A DNA stretch of 64,000 bases from Imperialibacter roseus. GTDB taxonomy: Bacteria > Bacteroidota > Bacteroidia > Cytophagales > Cyclobacteriaceae. The stretch is from positions 1,340,417 to 1,404,416 of the forward strand of contig NZ_CP136051.1 of assembly GCF_032999765.1 (NCBI RefSeq). Reading direction: 5' to 3'. This document shows, piece after piece, positions 42,169-52,481 of the stretch. A model generated the notes under the pieces. The model worked only from the letters and a program-made list of their open reading frames with translations. It searched no databases and was not told where the DNA came from. Both the position numbers and the translations under genes were made by a program. Positions within the stretch are counted from its first letter, which is position 1. Each line of letters begins with the position of its first letter.

Positions 42169-44793
42169 CTACTCGCTTTTCAGGCTTCTACCGGGGTTCA
42201 CCATCGCCGCCCGGATGGTTTGGTAGCTGACAGTCGCCAGCGTGATAATGAGTGTGCCTGCCAGCGTGACTACGAACACCCACCAGTTGAGCGTGGTATG
42301 GTACTCATAGTTATCAAGCCAGCCAGTCAGCAGATAGTAGGCCATTGGAATGGACACGAGAGATGATATGACCACAAGAGCCGCAAAGTCCCTGGAAAGC
42401 AGTTTCCAAAGGTCGAACAGTGAAGCACCCAACACTTTTCTCACACCAATTTCCTTGGTGCGTTGCTCTGCCACGAATGAGGCCAGCCCAAAAATGCCCA
42501 AACAGCTGATAAAGATGGCCAAAGATGCGAAAGCGGTGGCCAGCTTGCCAATCCGCTGTTCGTTGCCAAATTTCCTCGCATATGCCTCGTCAACAAACTG
42601 ATATTCGAACGGTTGAGATGGGTTGAATGTAGTGAAGACGGCTTCAATAGTTGCCATGGCATCGCTGCCGCTCACAGTGGGATTGAGCTTGGCGATCACA
42701 TAGTTGCCGGGGTCATTGTTAACATAGTAGACAGTAGGCGCCACGGGCTCATAAGGAGAGCTGGCAATGACGTCTTTGACAACACCCACCACCTTTAGCG
42801 GATCGCCAAACCATTTCACAGTTTCTCCCACCGGACTTGGCAGACCCATAAATGCAACAGCCGCCTCATTTAAAATCACCGCTGAGCTGTCCGATCCAAA
42901 TTCTTTTGAGAAGTCCCGGCCCTGTGTTACCTCCCAGCCAATGGTTTGGCCAAAGTCGAAGGAAACACCTACCGTAGGGAAATCGACCGAAAGAGCGGGA
43001 TCTTTACCGGGCCAGTCGAAGCCACTGGTAGTTGACCAGGTGCTAGTGAGCGGGCTCTCCGATTCAGCCATTTCTACGATGGCGCCAGCGTTTGTCAGCT
43101 CTGTTTTGACGGCTTCAAAATGGTCATGAATATCATTGGTCAGGAGAGGCATAGCCACCAGGCCGTTTGAGTCATAACCCAGGGGTCTGTTTCTGGCAAA
43201 TTCGATCTGCTTAAATACGACCAGTGTGCCCACGATCAAAATAAAGGAAATGGAGAATTGAATGACCACCAACACTTTGCGTGGAATAGTCGCCATACGG
43301 CCTGCTTTGTAGGTGCCTTTGAGCGCTCTCACCGATTGTATCGATGAGAGGTAGAGCGCAGGATAGCTGCCTGCAATAAGGCCTGTGAATAAGGTGAAGC
43401 CAATGCCAATCATCCAGAAAATCGGGTTATTCCAAAGGATTGCTATCTGCTTGTCTGCCACTTCGTTGAAAAATGGCAGCGACAATTGAACGATGATGAC
43501 AGAAAGAAGAAAAGACAGGCAAGTGACCAAAACTGACTCGGTGAAAAACTGTGCTATCAGGTGGCTTCGGTGGGAACCAATTGCTTTGCGAATGCCAATC
43601 TCTCTTGCTCTTTTTTCGGATCTGGCGGTGCTGAGGTTCATGAAGTTGATGCAGGCCATCAGCAGAACGAAGCCTCCAATGATGCCAAACAGCCATACGT
43701 ACTTGATCCTGCCGCCCACGTTCACTCCGTTTTCAAAGTCAGAGTACAAGTGCCAGTTGCTCATGGGGTCAAGAAAGAGTGCCGGTTGCTTTTTGGCCAA
43801 TTCGGAATTTACCTTTTTGAGCTTTGCATCTTTTATCTTGGCCGAAATAGCACTTAGGTTTGCATTTTCGGGCAACTCCACGAACACCTGAAAGGCGTTG
43901 GGCCGCCACGGATCATTCATTGTTCTGATCCATTCGGTGGCGTCGTAGTACAGCTGCCATGGCGCAAAGAAGGAAACGTTTTTGAAGGTGGAGTTGCCCG
44001 GCAGGTCTTCGTAAACGCCTGTGACGAACACATTCATCCGGTTGTCGAGCTGAAGCTGCTGTCCAACCGGGTCGTTATCTCCAAAATAAGCTTTTGCCAG
44101 TGATTGCGAAAGCAGGATGGAAGCGGGGTCCTGTAAGCTGTTCCGGCTGCCGGCGATCATTTTTAGTGTCAGCACCTCGGGTAGGTTCGGCTCTACAAAC
44201 AACCCGGTTTTGGTGAGCTTTTTGTCACCTGCTGCGATGATCATTTCCCATTGGCCGGAAGCGAGGATCACCTCTTTAAAATCGCTGCCATAGCTACTTC
44301 TGAGCTCCTCAGCCAGTGGGTAGGGAGCAGTTCTCCAGGTCTGGATTTCTCCGTTGTTGGATACGTTTTGTATTACCTGGGCCACATGGTCATAGTTTTC
44401 GTGGTACTTGTTGTACGACAACTCGTCCCAGATCCACAGGCCAATGAGGATGGCGACTGCCATGCCCCCCGAAAGCCCGGCCGTATTGATAAACGAATGG
44501 AGTTTGTTTTTCCGAAGGTGGCGTCCAGCAGTTTTGATGTAATTGATGTACATGTCGATGTTATTTGAGTTTGTTGACCGTTTCGATTTTCTTAAAGCAA
44601 ATGGTCTCAGGTAATTCACTACCTGGTACCAGTAATTCAGCTTCGTCCGCCACGTCGACTTCCTTTCCACCGTCACATAGAACTTTTCCTCCAGGTCGCC
44701 CAGCACTTCTTCGGCGAGGTCGTCTCTGACCACTCGTTGGAGGAGCTTTTCAGCCAGGCGGGGTGGGGTCGTTGGCTTGCTGTTGTTATTCAT
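42169..44793 (-). CDS. ABC transporter permease (MacB/FtsX) with prefix domain, copy 2
   Basis: This 874-residue paralogue has the same order: prefix (PPRLAEKLLQRVVRDDLAEE), junction Met (NNIDMYINYIKTAGRHLRKN), two periplasmic MacB_PCD domains and two FtsX transmembrane blocks (ACINFMNLSTARSEKRAREI in the first; SFVAEQRTKEIGVRKVLGAS in the second). Its 5' end overlaps the 3' end of copy 3 by 8 bases, so it is translated with it. Outside the prefix it is clearly diverged from copies 1 and 3. About 40 bases separate its stop from the start of copy 1. Confidence 0.92.
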   Translation of the reverse strand: MNNNSKPTTPPRLAEKLLQRVVRDDLAEEVLGDLEEKFYVTVERKSTWRTKLNYWYQVVNYLRPFALRKSKRSTNSNNIDMYINYIKTAGRHLRKNKLHSFINTAGLSGGMAVAILIGLWIWDELSYNKYHENYDHVAQVIQNVSNNGEIQTWRTAPYPLAEELRSSYGSDFKEVILASGQWEMIIAAGDKKLTKTGLFVEPNLPEVLTLKMIAGSRNSLQDPASILLSQSLAKAYFGDNDPVGQQLQLDNRMNVFVTGVYEDLPGNSTFKNVSFFAPWQLYYDATEWIRTMNDPWRPNAFQVFVELPENANLSAISAKIKDAKLKKVNSELAKKQPALFLDPMSNWHLYSDFENGVNVGGRIKYVWLFGIIGGFVLLMACINFMNLSTARSEKRAREIGIRKAIGSHRSHLIAQFFTESVLVTCLSFLLSVIIVQLSLPFFNEVADKQIAILWNNPIFWMIGIGFTLFTGLIAGSYPALYLSSIQSVRALKGTYKAGRMATIPRKVLVVIQFSISFILIVGTLVVFKQIEFARNRPLGYDSNGLVAMPLLTNDIHDHFEAVKTELTNAGAIVEMAESESPLTSTWSTTSGFDWPGKDPALSVDFPTVGVSFDFGQTIGWEVTQGRDFSKEFGSDSSAVILNEAAVAFMGLPSPVGETVKWFGDPLKVVGVVKDVIASSPYEPVAPTVYYVNNDPGNYVIAKLNPTVSGSDAMATIEAVFTTFNPSQPFEYQFVDEAYARKFGNEQRIGKLATAFASLAIFISCLGIFGLASFVAEQRTKEIGVRKVLGASLFDLWKLLSRDFAALVVISSLVSIPMAYYLLTGWLDNYEYHTTLNWWVFVVTLAGTLIITLATVSYQTIRAAMVNPGRSLKSE

Positions 44794-47416
44794 CCCTTAA
44801 AGCATCTATCGGATTATCCTGGGAAACCTTGAACGCCTTGATAGAAATTGTGCCAAAGGCAATGATGAACACCAAACATGCCGGTAAGGCAAAATACCAG
44901 ACGCTCAGGTCGATTCTGAAGGCGTAGAGTTGCAGCCAGTCGTTGACCAGAAAGTAAGTGACGGGAAGTGCCACGGCCATTGAAATCACAATCAAAACCA
45001 TGAAGTCTCTGGAGAGCAGAGACACAATGTTATAGACTGTGGCTCCAAGTACTTTTCTGATGCCAATCTCTTTGGTTCTTTTGGCTACGGTGAAGAGGGT
45101 AAGGCCAAACAACCCGAGGCAAGCGATCAGAATGGCAAAGGTGGTGAGCAGACCAAAAACCTCCTGAAATTGCTGATCCGCTTTGTATTGCTCGTCAAAC
45201 TTTTGATCCAGAAAGAAGAAATCGAACTGGCTGTTGGAGAAGTTCGAAGCATAGACTTTTTCGATGGTCTCTAGCTTGGCCGAAAGCTCTCCTTTTTCGA
45301 GTCTCACGCTCAAAAGTTTGTTGTGCCCGGGATCAAAAATGAAGATCATCGGGATGTAGGGCGACTTGGCAGTGGTTTGATGAAAATTCTTAACTACTCC
45401 TGCGATGGTTACTGACCGACCCCAGAACTTTAATTCTTCTCCGATGGCCGCTTCCGGACTCACCAGCCCCCACATTTTCACCGACTCTTCATTGACAAGC
45501 ACTTTTCCTTCGTTGGTGCTTCCGGAGATGAAATTGCTTCCTGCCAGCATTTCCATTTCCATAGTAGGGACGAAGTCTGCATCGATAAAATTGACGTAGA
45601 AATTGATGCTTTGTTTTTCGACTGCACTGACCAGATTCACATAATTGGTCGAACCCATTTCACTAGTGGGAAGGCCAGGCACACACCCGGAAATAGTGGC
45701 TGATCTGAATTGAGCTCGAGACAGCAGCTCAGCTTTGAAGGTTTTGATGTTTTCATTTCCATCATTGCCGCCTGGTGTCCGAATAACGACTGTATTGCTC
45801 ATGTTTGCGCCCAGGTCTTTGGCTCGCATGAAGCCTATTTGCTTGGTAACGATCAAGGTCTGGACAATCAAAAACATGGTAATGGCAAACTGAAAAATAA
45901 CCAGTCCTTTTCTGAGAAGGGTGCTTTTGGAGGAGTGCGTAAATTTGCCTTTGAGTACCTGCGCTGGCTTGAATCTAGATAGAATAATGGCGGGGAATAT
46001 CCCAGACAATAAGGTGCTTCCAACAATGAATGAGGCCAGGGCGATCCAGAAAAAGTTTTCATGTAGAAATGTAAACGAAGCAGGCAGGTTGGCCACATAT
46101 TTGAACCAGTCAAAAGAAAGAGTAACGAGCGCAATAGCGCTCAATGCAGACGCCATGTTGATGAGAAACGATTCGGTGAGAAACTGCGCTCTCAACTGAT
46201 TGACCGAAGAGCCAACCACTTTCCTGATTCCTACCTCTTTCGCTCTGTCAAGCGCCCTTGATGTCGAAAGGTTGATATAGTTGGCAATGGCCATTAGGAT
46301 AATTAGCACCGCAACACCAAGTAATATAAATACGGAGGCGGCATCTCCGTTCCTTTCCAGCTCGTAGGACTTATCAGAATACAAGTGGATATCCCGGATG
46401 GGCTGAGCAATTACTATTTCGTTTTCTATCTTTTCTTCGTCAATGATTTTGTCGCTGAAGGCCGCCAGGTGTTGAGTAAATAATTCGTAGTTCTCTGCAC
46501 TGTTTAATAGCAGATAGGTGTACAAATCGTTGTTATCCCAGTTCTCGCCGTCTTCACCAAAAGTAGCCCTCAGGGTAGGATACGATATGAGCATATTTAC
46601 TTTTAGGTGGGTGTTTGCCGGAGAGTCTTCAATTACCCCAGCAACACGATAAGCAGCGTCGGGAGACGTCATCCAGATAGTTTCACCCACCACGTTGGTC
46701 TTGTTGAAGTACCGCAAGGCAACGGATTCTGTAAGAACTACTTCGTGTGGATTTAAAAATAGACCTGCGCTTGTGCCATGTATAAGTTGGTAATTGAACA
46801 TGTCAAAGAAGGAGGCATCGACTGCAAAAATGCCCGACTGTCTGAAATAGCTTTCGCCAACTTTGAAATTTCTCTCATTAAGTGGGCGGGCTCTGGCAAA
46901 ATCTTCGACTTCCGCAAACTCTGAAGCAATTCTAGGACCCATGGGATGATAGGTTTCCGCATCCTGGTCGGTGAGCGTTTCTCCATTCATGTAGTCCATC
47001 GTAATTCGCACGATGCGATCAGCCAATGGGTTGTCTGCCTCGTAGCTTAGCTCAAACCTCGCATACAGAATAATTAGCAGCGTAAGCGCTAAACCTGTTG
47101 ACAGCCCAACCAAGTTGATAATGAATGAACTTTTGTGCCGCATAAAGTGGCGGAAGGAAAGCAGTAAGTTGTGTTTAAACATGACCGTATAATTTGAGTT
47201 GATGAACCTTTTCGATTTCTTGATGGCAAATGGCCTCAGGTAATTCACCACCTGGTACCAGTAATTCAGCTTTGCCCGCCACGCCGACTTCCTTTCCATT
47301 GTTACATAGAACTTTTCCTCCAGGTCGCCCAGCACTTCCTCGGCGAGGTCGCTTCTGAGCACTCGGTGAAGCAGTCGTTCTGCTAAAGGTGGCGGTATGT
47401 GGGTGCGCTTTTTCAA
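44786..47416 (-). CDS. ABC transporter permease (MacB/FtsX) with prefix domain, copy 3
   Basis: This is the first permease after padR. No ATG exists near the N-terminus. A TTG at 47416 overlaps the padR stop as TTGA and yields a start LKKRTHIPPPLAERLLHRVL that lines up with the paralogues, giving 876 residues. A GTG at 47461 is the alternative and would add 15 residues with no counterpart. Domains are the prefix (about 1-75), then paired MacB_PCD and FtsX blocks (AIANYINLSTSRALDRAKEV; LFTVAKRTKEIGIRKVLGAT). The TTG overlap suggests low-level translation by ribosomes finishing padR. Confidence 0.9.
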   Translation of the reverse strand: MKKRTHIPPPLAERLLHRVLRSDLAEEVLGDLEEKFYVTMERKSAWRAKLNYWYQVVNYLRPFAIKKSKRFINSNYTVMFKHNLLLSFRHFMRHKSSFIINLVGLSTGLALTLLIILYARFELSYEADNPLADRIVRITMDYMNGETLTDQDAETYHPMGPRIASEFAEVEDFARARPLNERNFKVGESYFRQSGIFAVDASFFDMFNYQLIHGTSAGLFLNPHEVVLTESVALRYFNKTNVVGETIWMTSPDAAYRVAGVIEDSPANTHLKVNMLISYPTLRATFGEDGENWDNNDLYTYLLLNSAENYELFTQHLAAFSDKIIDEEKIENEIVIAQPIRDIHLYSDKSYELERNGDAASVFILLGVAVLIILMAIANYINLSTSRALDRAKEVGIRKVVGSSVNQLRAQFLTESFLINMASALSAIALVTLSFDWFKYVANLPASFTFLHENFFWIALASFIVGSTLLSGIFPAIILSRFKPAQVLKGKFTHSSKSTLLRKGLVIFQFAITMFLIVQTLIVTKQIGFMRAKDLGANMSNTVVIRTPGGNDGNENIKTFKAELLSRAQFRSATISGCVPGLPTSEMGSTNYVNLVSAVEKQSINFYVNFIDADFVPTMEMEMLAGSNFISGSTNEGKVLVNEESVKMWGLVSPEAAIGEELKFWGRSVTIAGVVKNFHQTTAKSPYIPMIFIFDPGHNKLLSVRLEKGELSAKLETIEKVYASNFSNSQFDFFFLDQKFDEQYKADQQFQEVFGLLTTFAILIACLGLFGLTLFTVAKRTKEIGIRKVLGATVYNIVSLLSRDFMVLIVISMAVALPVTYFLVNDWLQLYAFRIDLSVWYFALPACLVFIIAFGTISIKAFKVSQDNPIDALRDE

Positions 47417-47754
47417 CCAAAGTTTAGTTTGCCAGTGGCAAAGGCCGGAAACTGACTCCACAGCGAAACCCTAAAGTCTCTTGAAGTCTCCAATGCTCGT
47501 TGGCCACTGGCAGTGATGGTGTAGATGCGCTTCCTGCGCCCGCCCCGCTCGGCCGTGGCCTGGCCCATTTCCGATTCGAGAAAGCCCTTTTCCTCCAGCC
47601 GGTTAAGAGTGGAGTGCACAGCTCCGATGGAGACTTCTCGTTTCGTCTGACTTTCGAACTCTTCTGCTACTTTGAAAGAGTAGGCTTCTTCTCCCAGAAT
47701 GCCCACAAGTAGTAAAAGAACTTCTTCAAATTCGCCCAATTTTGTTTCCTTCAT
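47413..47754 (-). CDS. PadR family transcriptional regulator
   Basis: This 113-residue winged-helix repressor is of the PadR type. It shows MKETKLGEFEEVLLLLVGIL, helix-turn-helix around GAVHSTLNRLEEKGFLESEM, the wing GGRRKRIYTITASGQRAL and a short C-terminal dimer helix. PadR proteins sense small molecules and control transporter genes. Its position as first gene of the permease operon, overlapping the first permease by 4 bases (or 49 from the GTG), argues it controls its own operon. The binding site is not identified. Confidence 0.92.
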   Translation of the reverse strand: MKETKLGEFEEVLLLLVGILGEEAYSFKVAEEFESQTKREVSIGAVHSTLNRLEEKGFLESEMGQATAERGGRRKRIYTITASGQRALETSRDFRVSLWSQFPAFATGKLNFG

Positions 47755-47930
47755 GGTATATGATACTAGATTGTAGAGCTAATATACGAAGAGAGTTTTT
47801 ATTTGTTCTACTTTTTAGTAGGAAATGCTTCTTTAAACACGAATGGCGAAAACAAAAATTCCTTTATCGAGATAAATCGGTGTCGAACGGATATTTGGGG
47901 GAGCTGATCGAATATCTTGATGATACGGCA

Positions 47931-47938
47931 TATATTTG
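47931..47938 (+). promoter_or_regulatory. -7 element of the TPR kinase gene
   Basis: TATATTTG is an exact TAnnTTTG match about 32 bases before the ATG at 47970. A well-spaced -33 TTG is not obvious. Confidence 0.35.
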
Positions 47939-47969
47939 ACTACCTTATGGTGGCAACCTTTAAGTGAGC

Positions 47970-50189
47970 ATGGAAAAGTTAGTTTGGTCAGTGATTTTTA
48001 TTTTTTGTGTCTTGTTTTCTTTCAAGACGGAGGCACAAATAGCCAGCATCGACAGCCTGGAAGTTGAGTTGAAGCTGGCAAAGGAAGATACAGCCCGGCT
48101 GAGAATCTACGTCGACCTGATTGAGCTTTACGATAAACTCTCTCCTTCAGAAAAAGCCATGCAAAGAGTACTCGAAGGGTTGGATCTGGCCAAGAGAACA
48201 GGCAATGAATTTGCTCAGGCAAAACTCATGCAATTTCGTGGACAAATTTATAATGAGCTTTACCGGTCAGACTATGATGGTGCGTTGTCATTTTTAGCCC
48301 AATCTATTCAGCTGCATAGAAAACTCTCAAAAGCCAATCCAGGCAATTTTGCTCAGCAACGGGAAATTGTAAGTGTACTTAACAGCACGGGTTACATTTA
48401 TTGGCAGTGGGGAAAGCTCGTTACAAGCCTTTTTTATTACGACTCCACCATCCGTTTAGGAAACAAGTTAAGGTTGATCGATTCAACTGACTTCCGAACC
48501 AACAGGCTTCTCGGCATTGCGCTGAATAGCAAGGGAGCCGTGCTGTGGGGCTTAGGTAACTATAGCGAAGCCATTGAAAGTTATATAGAAGCGTCTGCCT
48601 ATTTCGAACAGTTGGGCATGACCAAGTTTCTAAGCCTGGCGATGTCCAATATAGGGCTCATCTACGAGTCGTGGGGACAAAAAGAGGATGCTCTTTTTTA
48701 TTTTAAAAGGGCAGTGAGCCTCGCCAGAGAAGCAGAGGATCAGTCGGCGACTGGCTATGCACTCAACAATATGGGCAGCTTCATGCGTTCGGCGGCACAG
48801 TACGATTCTGCACTATATTATTTTCAATTATCGCTGGAAGAATATGCTGAGGATAACATAGGTGGGATTTGGCTGAACTTAAATGGTTTTGGAAAGACAT
48901 ATGCCAAAATGAAAGCTTACGATAAAAGCCTCGACTACTTTTTCAAAGCTTTGCTATTGGCCGAGGAAACCAATTCTGATTACAGGCGTGCGCTGGCTAA
49001 GGAAAGCATCTCGGCGACCATGGCAGATAAGGGAGACTACAAGAACGCTCTTCAGTATGCCAATGAGAGTAATGCCATCGCAGAAAAGTATGGATACAAG
49101 GAAATAATAAAGGACAACTACCTCAATATATCGAGGATGTATTCACTCCAAAATAACTATCAAAAGGCATACGAAACCTACCAGCGATACTCCGAAGTCA
49201 AAGATTCTTTGTTTTCCGATGAGAAATTTCGGCAGATCACATTCATGAAGGAACAGTTTGAAGCGGAAAAGAAAGAAAGCGAAAACGAGTTGCTCAGGAG
49301 AGATAGCTTGCTCCGGGATCAGGACCTGCAGCGAGCCCGCCTTGAGCAATATGGGTTGATAATATTGCTAATCGCCATGTTGACTTTCGGAGGGTATTTT
49401 GTGGTGACCAACAGGAAAATCAAAGGCATCAATAAAGTGCTCACCGGAAAGAATCTTGAGATAACCCGGCAAAAGGAGGAGCTTGCGTTGCAGGCAGAGG
49501 CACTCAGGAAGTCGAATGAGATAAAGAACCTTATGTTTTCCATCGTTTCTCACGATTTACGAGGGCCTATTGTGAACCTGGGTGGGTTAGTCGGACTAAT
49601 TAGCAATGAGTCAATTTCGAAAGAGGAGTTCCAAAAATTGCTCCCAACTGTCTTGACTAATATTGGCAGCCTCACCGCTCTGACCGACAACTTGCTCTAC
49701 TGGGCACGAAGCCAGATGGAAGGGATAAAGGCCGTGCCTCAAAAGTTTGATATCAAGGAACATTTGGGGCCGAAAATGCAGCTATACGAAAGAGCAGCGC
49801 TTGAGAAGGGAATTATATGCATTGATAACCTGGAGCCTGCCACTATGGTATATGCTGACCCATATATGGTTGAGTTGGTGGTTCGTAACCTGATAAGCAA
49901 TGCCATTAAATTTTGCAACGCAGGCGACACCATCACCACTTCTTCAAAGGAAGCAAATGGCTTTGTAGAAGTAACAGTCGAGGATACGGGGCAGGGCATA
50001 CCGCCTGAATACATGGAGCGCATCTTTAACGACATTCAGTTCACAACACTCGGCACCAAAAACGAGAAAGGAGTTGGCCTTGGACTGATGATGTCCAAGC
50101 ATTTTGTGGAGGTGATTGGTGGCAGGATTTGGGTGGAAAGCATTTTCAAAAAAGGAAGCAGCTTCCATTTTACAATTCCCGTTTCTTGA
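47970..50189 (+). CDS. TPR sensor histidine kinase (HisKA-HATPase)
   Basis: From ATG 47970 (GTG 47964 is the alternative) the 739-residue protein has a signal peptide MEKLVWSVIFIFCVLFSFKT, TPR repeats over about residues 30-430, a membrane span (YGLIILLIAMLTFGGYFVVT, about 455-475), a coiled coil, HisKA with SIVSHDLRGPIVNLGGL (phospho-His), and HATPase_c with VRNLISNAIKFCNAGD, VEDTGQGIPPEYM and GVGLGLMMSKHFVEV. It is intact but has no response-regulator neighbour. It differs from the LytS-type kinase at 27674 in catalytic family but shares the TPR sensing design. Confidence 0.92.
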   Translation: MEKLVWSVIFIFCVLFSFKTEAQIASIDSLEVELKLAKEDTARLRIYVDLIELYDKLSPSEKAMQRVLEGLDLAKRTGNEFAQAKLMQFRGQIYNELYRSDYDGALSFLAQSIQLHRKLSKANPGNFAQQREIVSVLNSTGYIYWQWGKLVTSLFYYDSTIRLGNKLRLIDSTDFRTNRLLGIALNSKGAVLWGLGNYSEAIESYIEASAYFEQLGMTKFLSLAMSNIGLIYESWGQKEDALFYFKRAVSLAREAEDQSATGYALNNMGSFMRSAAQYDSALYYFQLSLEEYAEDNIGGIWLNLNGFGKTYAKMKAYDKSLDYFFKALLLAEETNSDYRRALAKESISATMADKGDYKNALQYANESNAIAEKYGYKEIIKDNYLNISRMYSLQNNYQKAYETYQRYSEVKDSLFSDEKFRQITFMKEQFEAEKKESENELLRRDSLLRDQDLQRARLEQYGLIILLIAMLTFGGYFVVTNRKIKGINKVLTGKNLEITRQKEELALQAEALRKSNEIKNLMFSIVSHDLRGPIVNLGGLVGLISNESISKEEFQKLLPTVLTNIGSLTALTDNLLYWARSQMEGIKAVPQKFDIKEHLGPKMQLYERAALEKGIICIDNLEPATMVYADPYMVELVVRNLISNAIKFCNAGDTITTSSKEANGFVEVTVEDTGQGIPPEYMERIFNDIQFTTLGTKNEKGVGLGLMMSKHFVEVIGGRIWVESIFKKGSSFHFTIPVS

Positions 50190-50374
50190 AATCATGGCTT
50201 CCTGGAGGAAAGTCAAAACGATAAAATTCCAGCATTGAGTTAGGCTAAATCACCAGATCAGCCCTGGAGGCGTTGAAGGGGACGTTATGTGCCATCTACC
50301 GGCTGTGCTATTTTTTTTGCAGGTTCAAAGCATATTGTCTCACCACTTTAAAAGCATTTTCCAATTCTATTCCT

Positions 50375-50382
50375 TAATTTTG
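50375..50382 (+). promoter_or_regulatory. Possible -7 element of the leu operon
   Basis: TAATTTTG fits the TAnnTTTG element about 75 bases upstream of leuC. The -33 region is not convincing. The leader to 50457 shows no clear attenuator or T-box. Confidence 0.35.
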
Positions 50383-50457
50383 CACCCTCTTTTGAATTAG
50401 TAATTGCGCTTTTTCAAAATTATTATCGCAAGACAACACTTAAAGACAGAATAAAAA

Positions 50458-51855
50458 ATGGGAAGCACGCTGTTTGATAAAATTTGGGATGCCCATGTAG
50501 TAAAGGAGATCAAGGACGGCCCGAGCGTTTTGTATATTGACAAACACCTCATTCACGAGGTTACGAGTCCTCAGGCCTTTGGAGGCATCGAAAAGAGGGG
50601 CGTGCCAGTGTTTAGGCCGGAAAGAACAGTGGCTACGCCAGATCACAATATCCCAACCATCGATCAGCACCTGACCATCAAAGACCAGTTGTCAAAGTTT
50701 CAGGTAGACAAGCTGACTGAGAACTGCGAAAGGCACGGCATTACGCTGTATGGCATCAACCACCCTTTTCAAGGGATTGTGCACGTGGTGGGGCCTCAAA
50801 TGGGCATCACACAGCCTGGCATGACCATTGTTTGTGGCGATAGTCACACCTCAACGCATGGTGCATTTGGCAGCATTGCTTTTGGTATAGGCACCAGCGA
50901 AGTCGAAATGGTGCTGGCCACGCAGTGCATCATGCAGCCCAAGCCAAAGAAAATGAGAATCACAGTCAATGGCGACCTGCACAAGTCGGTAACTGCCAAA
51001 GACCTTATTCTTTATATAATTTCCAAGATTTCTGCATCAGGCGGAACGGGCTACTTTGTCGAGTATGCAGGTTCAGCCTTCACCAGCCTTTCTATGGAAG
51101 GCCGGATGACTGTCTGCAACATGAGCATCGAAATGGGTGCCCGTGGTGGTTTGATCGCCCCAGATGAAAAAACATTTGAGTACATCAAAGGCAGAGAGTT
51201 TGCGCCAAAAGGTGCTGACTGGGACAAAGCTGTGGCCAAATGGAAGCAGCTTTACTCTGATGCCGACGCCAAATTCGACAAGGAACTAACTTACGATGCT
51301 TCTGATATCGAGCCAATGATTACCTACGGCACCAACCCTGGCATGGGTGCTAAAATCAAATCGCATATTCCGAAGCTCGACGAGATGCCGGCCAGCGAGC
51401 GGTTGTCGTTCGAGAAGTCGATGAAGTACATGGGATTCAATGCCGGCGATGAGCTGCAGGGCAAGCCTATCGACTACGTGTTTGTAGGCAGCTGTACCAA
51501 CGGCCGCATCGAAGACCTTAGGGCTGTTGCAGAATTTGTGAAAGGCAAAAAGAAGGCAGATAACATCACTGCCTGGATTGTGCCGGGCTCAAAAATGGTA
51601 GAGAAAATGGCCATTGAGGAAGGCATAGTGGCAACACTGGAGGCTGCAGGCTTCAAAATGCGTCAACCTGGCTGTTCGGCATGTTTGGCAATGAATGATG
51701 ATAAAATTCCATCTGGCAAATACGCCGTATCTACTTCAAACAGAAACTTCGAAGGAAGGCAGGGCCCGGGCTCAAGAACCTTGCTGGCCAGCCCGCTAAC
51801 GGCAGCAGCAGTGGCAGTTACCGGTCACTTAGTCGATCCCAGAGAAGTAATGTAA
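50458..51855 (+). CDS. leuC: 3-isopropylmalate dehydratase large subunit
   Basis: This aconitase-family subunit of isopropylmalate isomerase converts 2- to 3-isopropylmalate in leucine synthesis. Its 465 residues carry the family motifs [20 protein letters not shown], the [4Fe-4S] ligands in FVGSCTNGR and GCSACLAMN, and the C-terminal [20 protein letters not shown]. All are intact. It is the first gene of a tight leuC-leuD-leuA-leuB operon; leuD starts 23 bases downstream. Confidence 0.97.
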   Translation: MGSTLFDKIWDAHVVKEIKDGPSVLYIDKHLIHEVTSPQAFGGIEKRGVPVFRPERTVATPDHNIPTIDQHLTIKDQLSKFQVDKLTENCERHGITLYGINHPFQGIVHVVGPQMGITQPGMTIVCGDSHTSTHGAFGSIAFGIGTSEVEMVLATQCIMQPKPKKMRITVNGDLHKSVTAKDLILYIISKISASGGTGYFVEYAGSAFTSLSMEGRMTVCNMSIEMGARGGLIAPDEKTFEYIKGREFAPKGADWDKAVAKWKQLYSDADAKFDKELTYDASDIEPMITYGTNPGMGAKIKSHIPKLDEMPASERLSFEKSMKYMGFNAGDELQGKPIDYVFVGSCTNGRIEDLRAVAEFVKGKKKADNITAWIVPGSKMVEKMAIEEGIVATLEAAGFKMRQPGCSACLAMNDDKIPSGKYAVSTSNRNFEGRQGPGSRTLLASPLTAAAVAVTGHLVDPREVM

Positions 51856-51878
51856 TTCACCCTAATCAGAACACTATC

Positions 51879-52472
51879 ATGGCAAAAGATAAATTTCACA
51901 CCCTAGTAAGTCGTGCGGTACCTGTCGACGTTGAAAACGTTGACACAGATCAGATTATTCCTGCCAGGTTTTTGAAGGCAACCACCCGGGAGGGATTTGG
52001 TGACAACCTGTTCCGTGACTGGCGATACGATACAGACAATCAGCCGATTCCTGAATTTCCGTTGAACAACCCTAAATACAGTGGAAAAATCCTGGTGGGT
52101 GGCAAGAACTTCGGCTCAGGCTCCAGCCGTGAGCATGCTGCGTGGGCAATTTACGATGCCGGCTTTAGGGTAGTTGTATCAAGCTTTTTTGCTGACATTT
52201 TCAAAGGCAATGCCCTGAACACTGGCCTTCTACCTGTAACAGTTTCTGAAGGGTTCCTGCGCAAGATTTTTGATGCGATTGAAAAAGATCCAAAAGCTGA
52301 ATTCGAAACCAATCTGGTGGATCAGACTTTCACCATCCTGGCTACAGGCGAGAAGGAGAGTTTCGAAATCAACACCTACAAAAAAGAGTGCATGATCAAC
52401 GGTTTCGACGACATCGATTACCTGTTGAACATTAAAAAAGATATTGAAGCATTCGAGTCTTCAAGGGCTTAA
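51879..52472 (+). CDS. leuD: 3-isopropylmalate dehydratase small subunit
   Basis: This 197-residue swivel-domain partner of LeuC has [14 protein letters not shown] near the N-terminus and the substrate-binding [14 protein letters not shown]. The length is normal. It forms the heterodimeric isomerase with LeuC. Only nine bases separate it from leuA. Confidence 0.97.
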   Translation: MAKDKFHTLVSRAVPVDVENVDTDQIIPARFLKATTREGFGDNLFRDWRYDTDNQPIPEFPLNNPKYSGKILVGGKNFGSGSSREHAAWAIYDAGFRVVVSSFFADIFKGNALNTGLLPVTVSEGFLRKIFDAIEKDPKAEFETNLVDQTFTILATGEKESFEINTYKKECMINGFDDIDYLLNIKKDIEAFESSRA

Positions 52473-52481
52473 GCCAATTCC

